From NCBI GenBank assembly GCA_013397695.1, contig VYZI01000123.1, positions 1,218,961-1,282,960 on the forward strand: a DNA stretch of 64,000 nt. Reading direction: 5' to 3'. This document shows, one piece after another, positions 1 to 13,640 of this stretch; position 1 is the stretch's first letter, and the number at the start of each line of letters is the position of its first letter. The notes beneath the pieces were generated by a model. The model worked only from the letters and a program-made list of their open reading frames with translations. It searched no databases and was not told the origin of the DNA. Position numbers and translations under genes: made by a program. This DNA is from Centropus unirufus. Its lineage: Eukaryota > Chordata > Aves > Cuculiformes > Centropidae.

Positions 1-3000
1 CAGTGGAGACTGAGGGAAATTGATGCTCATGCTGAGGAGCCTCTACAATGCCAACAGAGAGTTGGCCTAGATATCACTCTCAGGAGTGAAAGGGGGAAAC
101 ACTCATCCTTTTTTCCTGTAGTAAGATGGTTTCTAGAAGGAGAGATTAAGTTTAATATTTATTTAAATGCATATTTGTGTCTTCAACTTTTTTTCTAAAA
201 AGGCAGTTTTCTTATTCAGATAGACAGATTAATATGTGAATACAAATGTCCCATTCTCTGCTGCTTTCTGACTCTGAGGCCGCTGGCTGCAATAGGATGA
301 TTAGTAGAATATTGACTTCTCCTGTCTTGCATTCTTCAGCACATTAGATGTGTTCCATATGAAAGGCATCCCCTAGCTCACCTATGGTTGAACTGGCTGC
401 TCAGAGCTTTCAGACTTCTTGGTCCCAACTTTCTGGCAGAAAGACGGAGCACGCTTACATACCACAGTGGAGTTAAAGGTCTCCAAGCTGACGTGTATGT
501 ATAGTGCAGTGCAGTGCCAAGCAGAAATATGAAACCAAGGCTTAGAGCAACAGAATAGTGTTCTGATGGTGCTGCGGTCATACTAGTACACCCTTCTAGA
601 AGGAAAGGCTGACAGGCTTAGACACAGCAATATTAAAGCCAGTAAACCGCTTTGGTTTCTTTAAGAGTCAGTCACCAGCAGCTTGGGGCTTTTTGTGCCA
701 TGTTTGATTTATGTAGTTATGTGGTTTTGCAGTTTTACAGTCACTTAGGGCCCTTGGATTTTACTAACATTCATGACAAGGAACTTAGCCAGAACCAGAA
801 AGACTTTTTAGCAAATCCTGGTTGCTGAAAGAGAGCTCTTCCTCTTGGATCTTGCTTGTTCTATCCACCCCTACAGAACGTCTGTAAATGAACATTTTGG
901 GTACAATTTTGTCTCTCTGTCTGCAGAACATCAAAGCCCTCAGTGTATTCAATGCAGATATAGTCAGTGGAATATAGGGAAATATTCAGCTGACCAACCG
1001 TAGGTGTTTGTTTTAGGTTAATTGATTTTATTCCCTATGTAGCATTTTTAATATGTCAACGTGCAAGTTTTCTCCTCATGCCAATCCACTCTCTCAGAGC
1101 CAAAGTGACAGGTGTCACAGGAGGAATCCAAATCTGTGGTTACAAGAATTTCCACTGCACAGGAATGATGCCTTGATGTTAGTAGGTGACCCTGAAATTG
1201 TCCTTTACCCTGAAATCACCGTTCATTCAACCCACTTTATGGCCAGAACAAGCGGAAAAAAATCTGAAATCTGAACTCTTCTGTGTGTCCAGCAGAAGGA
1301 TTATGGATGCTCCGATTACCAGACCCCATTTTAGGATCTGCTATACATGAATGTTAGCTTCTATTTTCAATCTTCTGCAGATTCACCTAGAGATTTAACC
1401 GAGATCCCCGCTTTTCCTCTCCCTGGAAATGTAATTGCTCCTTTTTAACATGAAACAAATAAAAGCTTTTTTTCCTTCTGTTTGTTGACAATTACTACCA
1501 CTTTAGAAATCATAATGTCTCAGTGGAAAACCTAATATTCGAGTACCTCTTCCTACTAAGTCAGGGGAGTTGAAGCTCTTCTTTCTTCACTTCCCTCCTC
1601 CAAGAACATCAAGCAATTCTCAGGTGGCTTTTCCAGATTCTGAATGCTATTTTGACAACCACACAAAATCTAATGCATAAAAGGAGTTCTTGGCATGAAG
1701 TCTATTAGTGTTTCTTGACTGAGATTAGAGAGAATGGGAAACAGCCACTCTGGAGTAATAACAGACCTGGCATGGCTCAGCCCCCACCTTACCCTCTGTA
1801 GATGCCATGGCAGCTTCTTACATGTTCACTGCAGACTTCAAACCCTGGAGGCTTCTAAGTGCATCCTGGAGGCGGCTGTGCAGTTGTGCTTATTGCCTGC
1901 CGTTTCAGCAGTGGGACTAGGTCCCCAAGCACATGCAACAATTCTGCTGTTTTGCAGTAGAGTGAATTATGCAGGGTGAGAGTGGCTGCGGGTGCTGCTG
2001 AAGTGTACACATCATCAACTTTAATCCACAGTGAAGCTAATATGTCTTTCTGCCCACCTTTTTTATGCCATAGTGCAGTAAAATTACCATGCTGTGAAAA
2101 AAATATACCCCTTAGAACTCTGAAAATAAAGTTACTTTCTTCCTGTCATAAAGACAGTGGCAGACAAAAATATTTACACACTTGAATGCAATATTAATTG
2201 TAATAAGAATTGGGCAAGTGAGGCTGAATTGTTTGTAAGGTTCCCAAACTCAGCAATTTTCATCTGAGTTGGAACTTGCAACTTCATTTTTCCCATTCCA
2301 CATAAGCTGCTGAGTCAGGAGCTAATCTGTATATGCAGTTGGACTCAAGACAGTTCCTTTCCTAAATCACCTTCTGGGAACAATCAAATTCAGCAAACGT
2401 TTCTGCTCCCTTCTGTCCCATGGTTCTACTCACAGCATCTCATTGGCAGCAAATGGCAATTCTGCTACAGCGCTGACTGAATAATCAGAGAAAAACATCT
2501 CAATTTCCTTTGTTCTTGTTTAAATAAAAAACACTTTTTGTGCATTTGAAGGGAATTCTATTTCCCACTTACTAACAGAAATCTTGCTGATACCCTTCAG
2601 CCAGGAGGCTTTCCATAGACATAGCCTCATGGAGAGATTAACTACAGTAGAAGAGGCAAGATATGCAAGACTGATATTACTATTGAAAAGCCTACAATAG
2701 CTACTGAAACATACCTCTTAATAAATGTCAACTCTTTTCTTAATTTTTTTCTAAGTGAAAGAATTCTGATTACAGAAAGCCTAAAAGTAAAACCTACAAT
2801 GCATGCAGCAGTATTAAAGTACACAGTTCAACTATCCTGACAGTAGTTGTAAGCATATTGTTTTTTTAAGAGGTACTTAGTAAAAACACTGAGTCCAGCT
2901 TGGGATAGAAAAGGCATTTTTAAGTGCTTTATGTAAGAGTTTCATTTTATAGTTGTGTGACTCAAAATACACAGAAATGGATGTCTGATGAATGATTTTG

Positions 3001-6000
3001 CTTTTAAATTTATTATGTCTATTTTTGTTGATAATTTTATCAAAAAAATTATTCATCAGCCTTTAAAATTTGAAGCCCATACAGATCCCTAATGATGAAA
3101 TTTCACACTGAAAGAATATTATTTTTTCTTTACACTTTGATGAAGGAAAGTTTGTTTTGGTAAGAGGGATATATCTGTACTGCTTAAGTCTCTCACTTTC
3201 ATCATATATCTCATGTTTGATTAGCTTTATAAAGATATACCTTTGCATTTTTAAATTTGATTTCCAGCTCTCCTAGTTTTAGCAAAGACTTTCTCAAATA
3301 TTTTTAATTAAAGATTCTGAGTTGAGCAAAGTTTCTATGAGAGAAAAGGCCAAGGATGGTATTGATTAAGGGGGTATAGAACACGGAGAAGGGAGGAAGA
3401 AAAAAAGGGGGTGTTTTTATTGTTTGGTGACTTACCTTCTTAGGTTCAGCTAGTACGTTCTTCATGCCATCAAGCTTCATATTTGATAACTAATGGGGAT
3501 GTGTATGTCCAGGTTCTGCTTTTCTTAATTTGCATTAAATGATGGAAACTAATGCTAAGGGAAGAGTAGGCCCATAAACCTGGAGTTTTTTGTTCCAAGT
3601 GTATACATCTACCATACAAAATGGCTAGTTTTACACAATCAGATTTTCCTGAGTGGATTGAAAATAACATTTAAGAGATTTGAGTTTATTCGGCTTCTTC
3701 CAATACTGAATGAAATTTTATTTTGAAATGTAAATGGAACTGCCCTTTGTGGTTTATGGTACCATGTAATGGAGACTATATATGGGGGTTTTTTTTCAGA
3801 GGTTACTATTGTTAATAATATAAAATTGCTACTTAGACTGTGTAAGTAGTGTGACTGGAAAAAAATCTAAAAAATACAGATTTTGTCTTTCTCTTCTTTT
3901 CTTTTTCTTACCTGAAGCCTGACACTGACAGTAACACTCTTCTGTGTTCGAAGCTAATATTGGATCTGGGCTGCCAGAGTAGTGAAGTGCATCTACAAAA
4001 CACCATCACATCACTGGAGGGCATCTATCATGTGATTCAGAACAGCAACATCCTGGTGGTGGGGTTTATGTCCCTCCATTCTGGTGACAGACCTTTTGCT
4101 GTGAGGCCTGAACCTCTTGTGTGGTGTCCACTGCAGGAGCGAGAATGAAACAGATACATGGTGACACTCATTTTGATGATGTCTGATATCTTCTAGGCAT
4201 GGTGAGGCAGTGGCTGAGGTTTCAAATCCTGGAATACCAGCATGAAAAGATTATAAAACCTACCACAGCCAAAAGACTAGTCTCTAAAACACAAGGTCTC
4301 CCAGGCTTAAGGCTATCACAAAATAAATACCCCACAAAGAAGTTTTACCAAAATGTGTGAACCACTGTGGTTTCAAAATGTCATATTGATTCTTCTCTTC
4401 TACAAATCAATTCTGTTGTTTAATTTTGTGTATGGGACCAGATGCTCATCTGACACTACTGGGGTTTGGTCTCCTTATCCCCTTACGTGTGGTCTTCATT
4501 TCTACAGTATTTTGACTTTGTAAGAGAATGAGGTTTACCTACCTAGTAAGGAAAGTTTTGATAAGGGCTTGGCTAACACAGTCTAAAATTAATGTTCTCA
4601 GCAATGATGCTTTATTCCCTGACTCGTTTACTTTTTCTAATGGAAGAAAGTTAAATATAACCCCGTTGGGGCAATTCTAAGGAACTACATGCCAACATTT
4701 AATTAACTACATTTTTTGCTTGGCTTTCTGTGGAACATGATTTACCAAATAATTCCCTGTAAGTCTTTGCCCAGCCTCTTGGCTAATTTCAATGCAATTT
4801 TGTAGAGGAAAAGCATTTAAAGGTAACTACCTTTTTATCAATTTTGCTCAAATACGCACTTGTGTAAATGGTTAAAAAAATAAATCCTGATTTGTGGTTG
4901 AATTTTCCAGGGGTCCAACCTGTGTCCGTTGCTTCTTGTCCCACTGCTTCGTACTTTCAAGAAGAATCTGTCTCTGGCTTCTCTGTATCATCTGATCAGA
5001 CAGTTGTACAAAACCATAGTGTAAATTTGCAATTTTTCTTATATAGAGTTTGGTGTTAGCTCATACTGAGTAGAACTGGTTGAGAAATATAGTCATTTAT
5101 ACATGTCATCTTTGATATAAATAGGTTTAATTAGCAGTCAGTGTTCAAAATATAATGTAGTAGGAGACCTGATATATTCAGATTTGTGCTCATACGTCCA
5201 GAAATTTTAGTGAATTTTAACTGAAATGCAAAAGCATATATCTGCAGAATATTTGTTATTTTTTTCCTAAGAGGCTCACGATCTGTAAATATTTGAAGAC
5301 TTTCAACTGACAAGTTAAAATCATGTACCAAAAATGAGAATTAATTTAAATAAACCATTTTGTAGTAATCAAATGTGTGACAACTAAGTTGCATCAATTA
5401 ATTGTCACTCATACAGAAGGGATTCAGTATTGATTTTTGGACACACATATTAAAAAGTGAAACAAACCCACTGGCCTCTGTATTTTCAGCTCACACTTAA
5501 GAGAATGTTTAAAATAAGGCTAAATAATTTCTCCTACTAAAGCAAATTAATTTTCTTATAGAAGGTATCCTATAAATAATACATTTTACAAGAAGTAAGC
5601 AAGATGGAACAGGAAAGGGAAACAGGTCGTCACTATAAAAACATCATTAGCATAAAAATCTCAGCAGGATTTAATCTTGTATTATTATATTATAACAGAA
5701 TACTGTTAGTGCTGAAATAAAACTGAACAGTTACAATGCAAGTAGGCTCTCAAATACATCTTTAATTATAGAGAGTGAAAGGCAACTTACTAGTAGTTCA
5801 AGAGGAGCTTCTCTGTTTAGTTTTGTGTTTCTATTTTAGTGATACTTACAACAGAAACCAGCAATTATTTACACTGGATATTTTCCATACCATGCTTGAA
5901 TACTGGAAACCCATTTTAATTTATATGATATGTGATACAGAGATACATAAATAATTGCATTCACAAAATATGTGTCATGTTTTACTTCAGGTGATATTTT

Positions 6001-9000
6001 CCTTTCACTGTTAATTATTGGTTTTATAAACTATTGGCATTCTAGTTATATGGCTGTGAATTTTCATGTAATTGTGCAGGAGGTTGAGTTTAGATTCTCA
6101 CAGTGGAATCGACTCAGTAAGAATTCAGAGACATATGGAAATTTTGCTTTGTTCCTAACTAAATATAATAGTTAATACAGTCAATAATATGTGTATGTTG
6201 AATTCCATTAGTGCAGTACAAGGACCTGTGGTATTTACAAGCCAATGTGTAATTTAGACAATTATTGCTACATGCTGTCGTGTTTCGGTACTCCTCTATG
6301 CACACAACATGAGGCTTCACTGTGGAGTTATATTTCTCTGCCTTTGATTAACCAAACAAAGAGCAATGAATGAACAGCTAATGTTTTACTTCAGGCCTGA
6401 TCAAGATTTAGCTTGCCAAACCTGATTGATTCTGCATCGACTTGACTTCCAGTCAGCAGCCCAACTGAACATAATGCAAATCAATATTCTCTGAGCTATC
6501 TTTGTCATGTTGGTAAGAGAGTCTGTGAGAATGAAAAGCTCATAAAGCATGTCATAATGAAGGGCCTCGAACCTGAAATCTTTCCACCCTCAGTGCTCAT
6601 TGTACCTCTACTTCCACAGTTTACAAAAAGCATAATCACTAGGAGCTCTGCAGGAGCCTTTTCAGTCCTACAATGCCTTTTAACATTGGAATTGGAAACA
6701 AATTTTAGAGACAAACCTAAAAATAGCTTGATCACTTGTCTGTAAAATGCTAATACTATTCTTGAGCAGAAAGCAGACTTTAATTTATATATCAGAGAGA
6801 GAAAGGATTTTGACTAATTCTTGGACCAATCCCACCCCTGTCAACATAAAGGGCTTTTTCTTAAAGTCATGACCATAGATTATTTAAAGGCAGCCAAACA
6901 AGGAGCTGGAGGCTTTTGAGATCACAGATGAGAAGCAAGTAAGGAACCTGGTTGATATTTTACATTTTGTATTAGGACTGGTTTGAATTCTAATTTCTTT
7001 GTAAGTTATTTCAAAATAAAGATCTGGGTATCAAGGACAGAGAGCAGCACTCTGAAGATGAAAATGGGTCTGTCTACCTCCTGACAGCTTAGGAGTAGTT
7101 TGGGAAATTCTAGAATATGAGTTATCTTCCATGGAAAACTTGCCCTACTGATAGTTTTGGAGACGGTGTGGAATTTCACTGCTTTAAATCCCTCTGCAAG
7201 GTCTAATCTAATCAATTATAACATCGCAGAATTCATCATCAAAAGCAGTGTCCTGATATCAGCTGGAATAGAGTTAATTATCTTCCAAGTAACTGGTATA
7301 AGAATAATGTTGATAACACACCAATGTTTTAGTTGTTGCTAAGAGGTGCTACTACTAAGTCAGACTTTTCAGCTTCCCATGCTCTCCCAGTGAGGGAGTG
7401 AGCAATAAGCTGGGAGAAGGCATAGCAACCACAGCTAACCCTAACTGGACAAAGGGGTATTCCATGCCGTACAATGTCATGCTCAGTATACAAACTGGTG
7501 GGAGCAGTCCTGAGGGATGGGATTGCTACTTGTCAATGGGCTGGGCATCTGTCAGTGGGTAGTGAGTCATTACATTGTGCATAATTCATTTTGTATATTT
7601 TATTATTATTAGTAGTAGTAGTATATTGTGTCTGCTCCTTATTTATCGAGGTGAAAAGTCTGAAGTGTTTTGGCTGCTCTCATGAGAAAGGATTTCCCCT
7701 TTTATGATAATACAAGGGGCACTTCTCAATACATCTTTCACTTTGAATTTATCTTTTATGACTAGTGCAAATTTAATGTAGTATTCCTCATGATGGACAA
7801 GTACATTTGAAGTATTTTTTCAAATATTTCAAGGATTGCAGGACAGAAGTCATGTTTCTTTTAAGAGAAGGGGACTTAAGGAAACCTGGGAACTACTGAA
7901 GAAAAACTCTTAATGCCTTTGCAGTTGCATATGCACTTTCGTGACCAAAAAAAATCCTAGTCAGTTTAAAGAAAAGAAATCTAAACGTTGCTGCTCACTG
8001 ATGAAAACAATCTTCTGGTTTGGATTTTAAAAATATTGTCATACTCGGCACCATTCAATAACTCTAATTTGGCCATTAAGTTCCTGTCACCTTTGCCCTT
8101 TCTTAATGATTGTGACAAAATAGTGTCTGCAATCAGCAAGATTCAATTGTTGGGGGAATAATTTGAAGAAATAAACAAGTCTGCAGCTCATCCATCATCT
8201 TGACTGATTTCTCTATTCCCTGTTCACCTCTTCATGACATCTGGCAGGCCACCTGATATAAAATATGCAAAGATGAAACTGAAATATACCACATGTGCTG
8301 AAATACTCTGACTGAACCTATCACTTTAAAGTATCTATGTATCTTTGCGTGGCAAGCACATATATTTTATGTAGCCTTTTTTCCTTGCCAGCTTTACTTT
8401 GACTAAGATGGCATTTGTCCCCTTTACATTCACAGAGCTTGTTCTTACCTCGTGTGGACATGGGGATTGGCTATTCAGTCTCTTGCATAGGTAACTTCTA
8501 AAAGATGAGAAGAAAGATAGAGTGAGCCGGATGAAAGGCTAGGGAAATCAAAGAAAGTAAGAAAAGGATGCGAGGTGTGAAGCGAAACAGGTGAAAAAAT
8601 AAGCAAAGTTTATCTTCGGTTTAATGAATTAAGTCTAGATACCTTTAGTATCACAGGATAAAATGGAATTATATTGAGTACCTCCTGGTGGGATCATCTG
8701 ATTATTTACAGGGCTATTTGGCCACTTACCTACACCCTGCTATCCATCTGCCTACCTGCCAGACTGACTGACTTCACTAAACTCCCGCCCCCCCTTCCCC
8801 ACCCATTCTTTTCCAGGACACTTTCAGCAAACCAGATCCAGTACATCCTGTGGTTGCACAATTGTCTGCACATAAAGGAGCAGGAATGGATGGGAAGGAT
8901 TTCCTATACCAGTTGAAGAAACACCACCTCTAAAGAAGTAACAGAGACTGAAAAGTGGGATGAGCTACCAACACATCTGTGCCACCATTGCTGCATTGAT

Positions 9001-12000
9001 ACCAGGAATCACCACAAACAGCCAAGCTGCTTTGTCTGTCTAGGTTGTACGGCAGTATAAGCATGCGCAATGTGTGAAGTTGTGTGTTTGGTCAACAAAG
9101 GAAGAATGTATTCAACAAAGGAGTGTATTCTACTTTCAAATTATTTGACTTTTATGTTGGATAGAAAATTTCTACAAACTTTCACTATGTCAAAAAGATA
9201 CAAACACAGAGAACAGAAAAATATTCAATAATTTTATACAAACAGAACTCAATATAACATGATTTAAAGTAAGCATGCTTTTCATCTTCAAAGTTCCCAT
9301 TTCCAAGTCTTTCAAGAAGAATTTTAATAAAACAATGATAAAAAAGTAAGGGAAAAATTACTTCTTCTGGGAAAATATATATGCAAAAAAGCAAATTAAT
9401 AAGCTAGTGAGGTATGACATATGTAATGAAAAACCAGACACTCACTGGTGGAAATCTTCATAAAAATGGCATACATTTTGTTTGACAAATATTTTATTGC
9501 ATGTCTCACAGATATGAAATAATTCTCAGTTTAATTATCATTGTATCCTAAGCAGTCAATAGTAAAGATTGTATTCCCTCGCCCTCTTGTATTTTCATCT
9601 AGACTTACATTTTTCTGCCTTTTCCTTTTTCATTTTATATGCTGAACACAGTAAGTTTTTTAGCCTGAAGCTCAGTTCTTAGGATATATAGTGACAAACT
9701 TTCAAGCAATCAGAGGCATACCCTGCATATCTTACCCTCTCTTCCAAGCCAAATAACTGAAATGCATAAGAATAAGGAAGATCATTCTGTACAGTTAAGA
9801 GCTCATTTTTTATCTTTCCACTTGCCCATAAAGTCCGTTGAGCCTCTTAAACTAATTCCTCATCTTATCAACATCATCCAGAGCTCTCTGGATTCCCTTT
9901 AAAGGTACCAAAACTTGAATGCTTACCTTGGGATGTCAGAGGTGGATCCGTCAGGTTTTGGACTGGGGCATCAGGGTGCATTCCCCGTGACTGCAAAACA
10001 CAAGTTACCTTGGAGACCTGCAGAGGCTGTAAGCCTTGTCATTAATACCATTTAATATTGCACTCCAGAGGCACTCCTTTGCAATGTGGTTGGGGAATAT
10101 GTCCTATAGCTGATATTTTAATATTTTGTGCGTTTTGTGTCACAGAAGAGACAACACTGTTGATGCATACCTGATACACTCAGATAGGGTGGTCACGCTT
10201 TCCTCTGGTCAGTGTGTCAGGACTGCGTTGAACCCAGGAGCCCCCAGCTGGGAACCTGCCTGCCACTCTGTTTCATTTCTGAACCCTGATCAGATGGAGG
10301 CAAGAAATAGAAACACAGCTGCTAACTGCAGGGTCATCCCAGGCACGTACGAAAGCATTTGGAGAACTTTCAGGTCAAATTGGGATGCCCCTCATTAGGG
10401 TAAGTGACTGAGCAAGGGTTTCCTGCACTGTGCTGTTGAATAGGCACATGACTTCTGCTCTGGCCATATTTTTCAGCATATTAGGGCAGCTGAAATGCAT
10501 GTGACTAAACAGAAATTGTAGTCTGGAGAGGCAAAATACTCAATTTCCTGATTCATTCATAGGAATGTTTCTCTTAATTTCAGCACAGATAAAATAGATC
10601 CCAAATAAGTCATTAATTAGCATAAACCTTGCAAATGACCTTTGTCTGGAGTGAATTATGAACAGTGGTTAAATGCTCCTGGCAAAAAACTGACCCTTTC
10701 CTACTTAACATACCTCTGCAACACCTGACCATGTTTCTCTCCCGTAACATGGTTAAGCAACTGTCAGACTGTGGTTCCATAGCTATTATTACCAGATTTA
10801 TGTATTATTACCTCACTTTCTAATATAATAATAGTCTAAAATAAGGCTGGCATGTGCCAGCCCTGCAGTTGGGTTAGGCAAAATATGTAATACACCATTT
10901 ATACTAAAGGATGGAGAACACCTGATGCAGGAAACAGTCTGTCAGGAATTCAGGATGAAGTCTGAAGTGCCAGACTGATACACTAAATCACAGCTGTTGC
11001 ATAGCCATAGCAGTTGTAATCGAGTCCCAAGAGTCCCTACCCTGGATTTACTGTATTGTTGAAACCAAGCCTCATTTTCTACCCTTGAGAGAAATGAATG
11101 CAGGAATGAAGGATTTTATTTTGTAAGAGGACCTAAAGAATATAATGTCAGGAAGCATCACAAGAAAAAACAATAATATATTTTCTACTTTATTTGTTTG
11201 CAGTCTTTCAACAGCAGCTTGTAGTTCTGTCATCCTTCACTACAGTATATTTTAAAGCTCAGTCAGGTGCTCCTGGCTTGATATATCAGTATCTTTAAAT
11301 ATTTGCTTTCTTAGACTATAGCGGTGGAGTCTTGAGAGAAGAGGAACTGAAAAGAAACATTGTAGTTGTTGTAGAAAGCAGATGATGGTACATAATGCTC
11401 ATGTATAATTTCAGTTAGATAATTAATACTATCACTATTTCTGCTGATAGAGTGTTTTTATTAGGCTGTAGCTTTCAATTTCTGTTAAACAAAAACACTG
11501 AAAACTCTGCCTTGCAGATAGCAAAGCTGAGAGTCAAAGAAGCTTAAATGACTTGCTTAGACCAACGCAGTGAGTCAGCAGTACTACCAAGCAGGAAAAA
11601 TAAGAACTGCCAAGTTTCCATGGTATGTGCATAGTCTACTATAAAACACTAGTACTCTAGTCAATATTGTGTAATATGTTACAAAGCCTTGTTCGGTCTC
11701 TGTTATCCTTTCCAACACACCACACCTGAGTCATGTTGCAAAGGTCTTTCAGCTATGTCTTTAGCAGGCTTATGTATTAAAGTATAGAAGTGAACTTCTC
11801 ACACCCAACTGACAAACTACATAAACAGGGTACTGAATCGGTCCACTGCCATACTCACTAGTGCTAAAGTAATGTGCATCTTCCCAGCATTTCAATATAG
11901 AGGCTGTAGCAGAATAGGAAATTTTAAGATTGGTTTCTGGGAAACAGAAAAGCTGAAAGCAGTGTCACTTATAGATTTACTTTCACTGGGGAGATCAGGC

Positions 12001-13340
12001 AGTTTAAATATGACACCTGTTTCCTAAAAATAGCAGAAAAACTGGTGTGCTCTTGTGTTTCTTATGTTTGCTAATGTCAGTTTATTTTATTCTCAGCAAA
12101 CAGCTGCCCTGGCACCTTGTTCAAATTGTAGGTAAAAAAAAGAATATTATGCTATTTTATTAATGAAGAAGAGCTGCAGGGCCCATACAAACAAAATAAC
12201 AACACTCCTCAAAAAATCCCCAACCAATCAACAGCTTTCTTGCATATCTAACTTATATAAATTGTCATAGGTTGAAAACTACTTAGTCAAATGTCCTTTT
12301 CTTTCTAGGAAGCTGAAGACCTACTCTTTACACCATTTGTTAGCCAGCACACCAAAGTTAAAGAATGAACACTCAAGTGAACACATCACTTGTGCTGACC
12401 AAATTATAGTCTTACTAGTACAGCACAGGAATTTGTGTGACCTCAAATCAGTTGTAAGTAAGAAAAAAATAAAAATTGCAAAATGAATATGAAATTTGCT
12501 ACAGATCCATTTTGAATGTAGGAAAGGATACAGTAGATCATAAGACAAATTCATTGCCAGTAAAAGTTCAGTGAAATTTCTGCTATCCTAAATTAGCTGG
12601 TTAAAAGTTACTATTGATAGGATTGTCAGCAAGAGGAAATTACCTCTGTCCAGAAATCAAATCATTATAGGTGGAAAGTACTATAACCTTAAAGACTGAG
12701 ATATGTTGCTTAAACCAGCAAGGAATTTTTCAAAAGTTGGCTTCAGACAGCCTTTTTAATAGAGTTTTGTATCTGGAGTTAATGTGGAGTTAATCTAAGA
12801 TGTAGACACCATGGAGATAGTAGCACCTTGGCTTTGATAAAAAAAAATGCAAGGAATGAAGCTATTCAGTAGTTTCTATTAAAGTATCTAAACTAAAAAC
12901 TGGACAGTGCAATCTCATATATATATAGACATTTCAGTCACTTTAAAAGAATCAATACAAAACCTGAAAACCTTAACTTCTGACTTAAAAATTTTCTTAT
13001 TTCATTAAGAATAAAGAGAGAACATTAAAATTGAAAACTTGTGTCAGATAAATTGCAGAAGCTGCATTTTATACAACATTCAAACTAAATTTGACATCAA
13101 GTACTACTAAACTCAGAAGGATTCATACTCGTATATGTGAAAAAAACATTTTCCTAGATGATTTTAATGTTGTCCACTAGTAAATTTTGTTATCAAAGTG
13201 GAATTATTATAAATTAATATATATCATGCTTTATGTAAAATAAAATATTGCATTAAGAATGGTTTTAAGTGTAATTTATCAATATATATCAGCGTAAAAC
13301 TAAAGTGTGATACCTTAAAATTGTTATATATGTCTATATA
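1..13340. other. Intergenic, no supported gene
   Basis: AT-rich single-copy-looking DNA. Only short open frames occur (up to 90 codons) and none is recognisable. It contains an (ATT/AGT) microsatellite near 7.6 kb and a hairpin near 3.0 kb. Exon-like segments bounded by good splice sites occur on the minus strand near 3.4, 3.9, 8.4 and 9.9 kb and on plus near 10.1-10.4 kb (see findings). No tRNA, rRNA or recognisable LINE was found. Confidence 0.6.
7600..7622. repeat. Trinucleotide microsatellite (ATT/AGT)
   Basis: A short pure run of ATT units passes directly into AGT units. Confidence 0.85.
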
Positions 13341-13347
13341 GAGCCAT

Positions 13348-13403
13348 ATCTATCTGTCCGTCTGTCTGTCTGTCTATCTCTCTATCTATCTGTCTATCTA
13401 TCT
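13348..13403. repeat. Tetranucleotide microsatellite (TCTA/TCTG)
   Basis: Interrupted compound array of TCTA and TCTG units, about 56 bp. Likely polymorphic. Confidence 0.9.
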
Positions 13404-13640
13404 AAAGTTCTAAACTTCTGGTCTATAATTCCATGCCAATGTCAATGCAAACGCCCTATATTTTCCCAGTACATTATCTGTTTGGTTTTTTTTTCCATGC
13501 TGTTCTTTTATAGAAAGTTGCAACATGAGGAAACATATTTGCATCTCTTGTCATGAGGAGCAATGTTCGGTTTCCCCTTGATTTGTTTTGGCTCTCAGCC
13601 TCCCCTTCAAATGTACTCTCCTTGCAAAGACAGAGATGTG

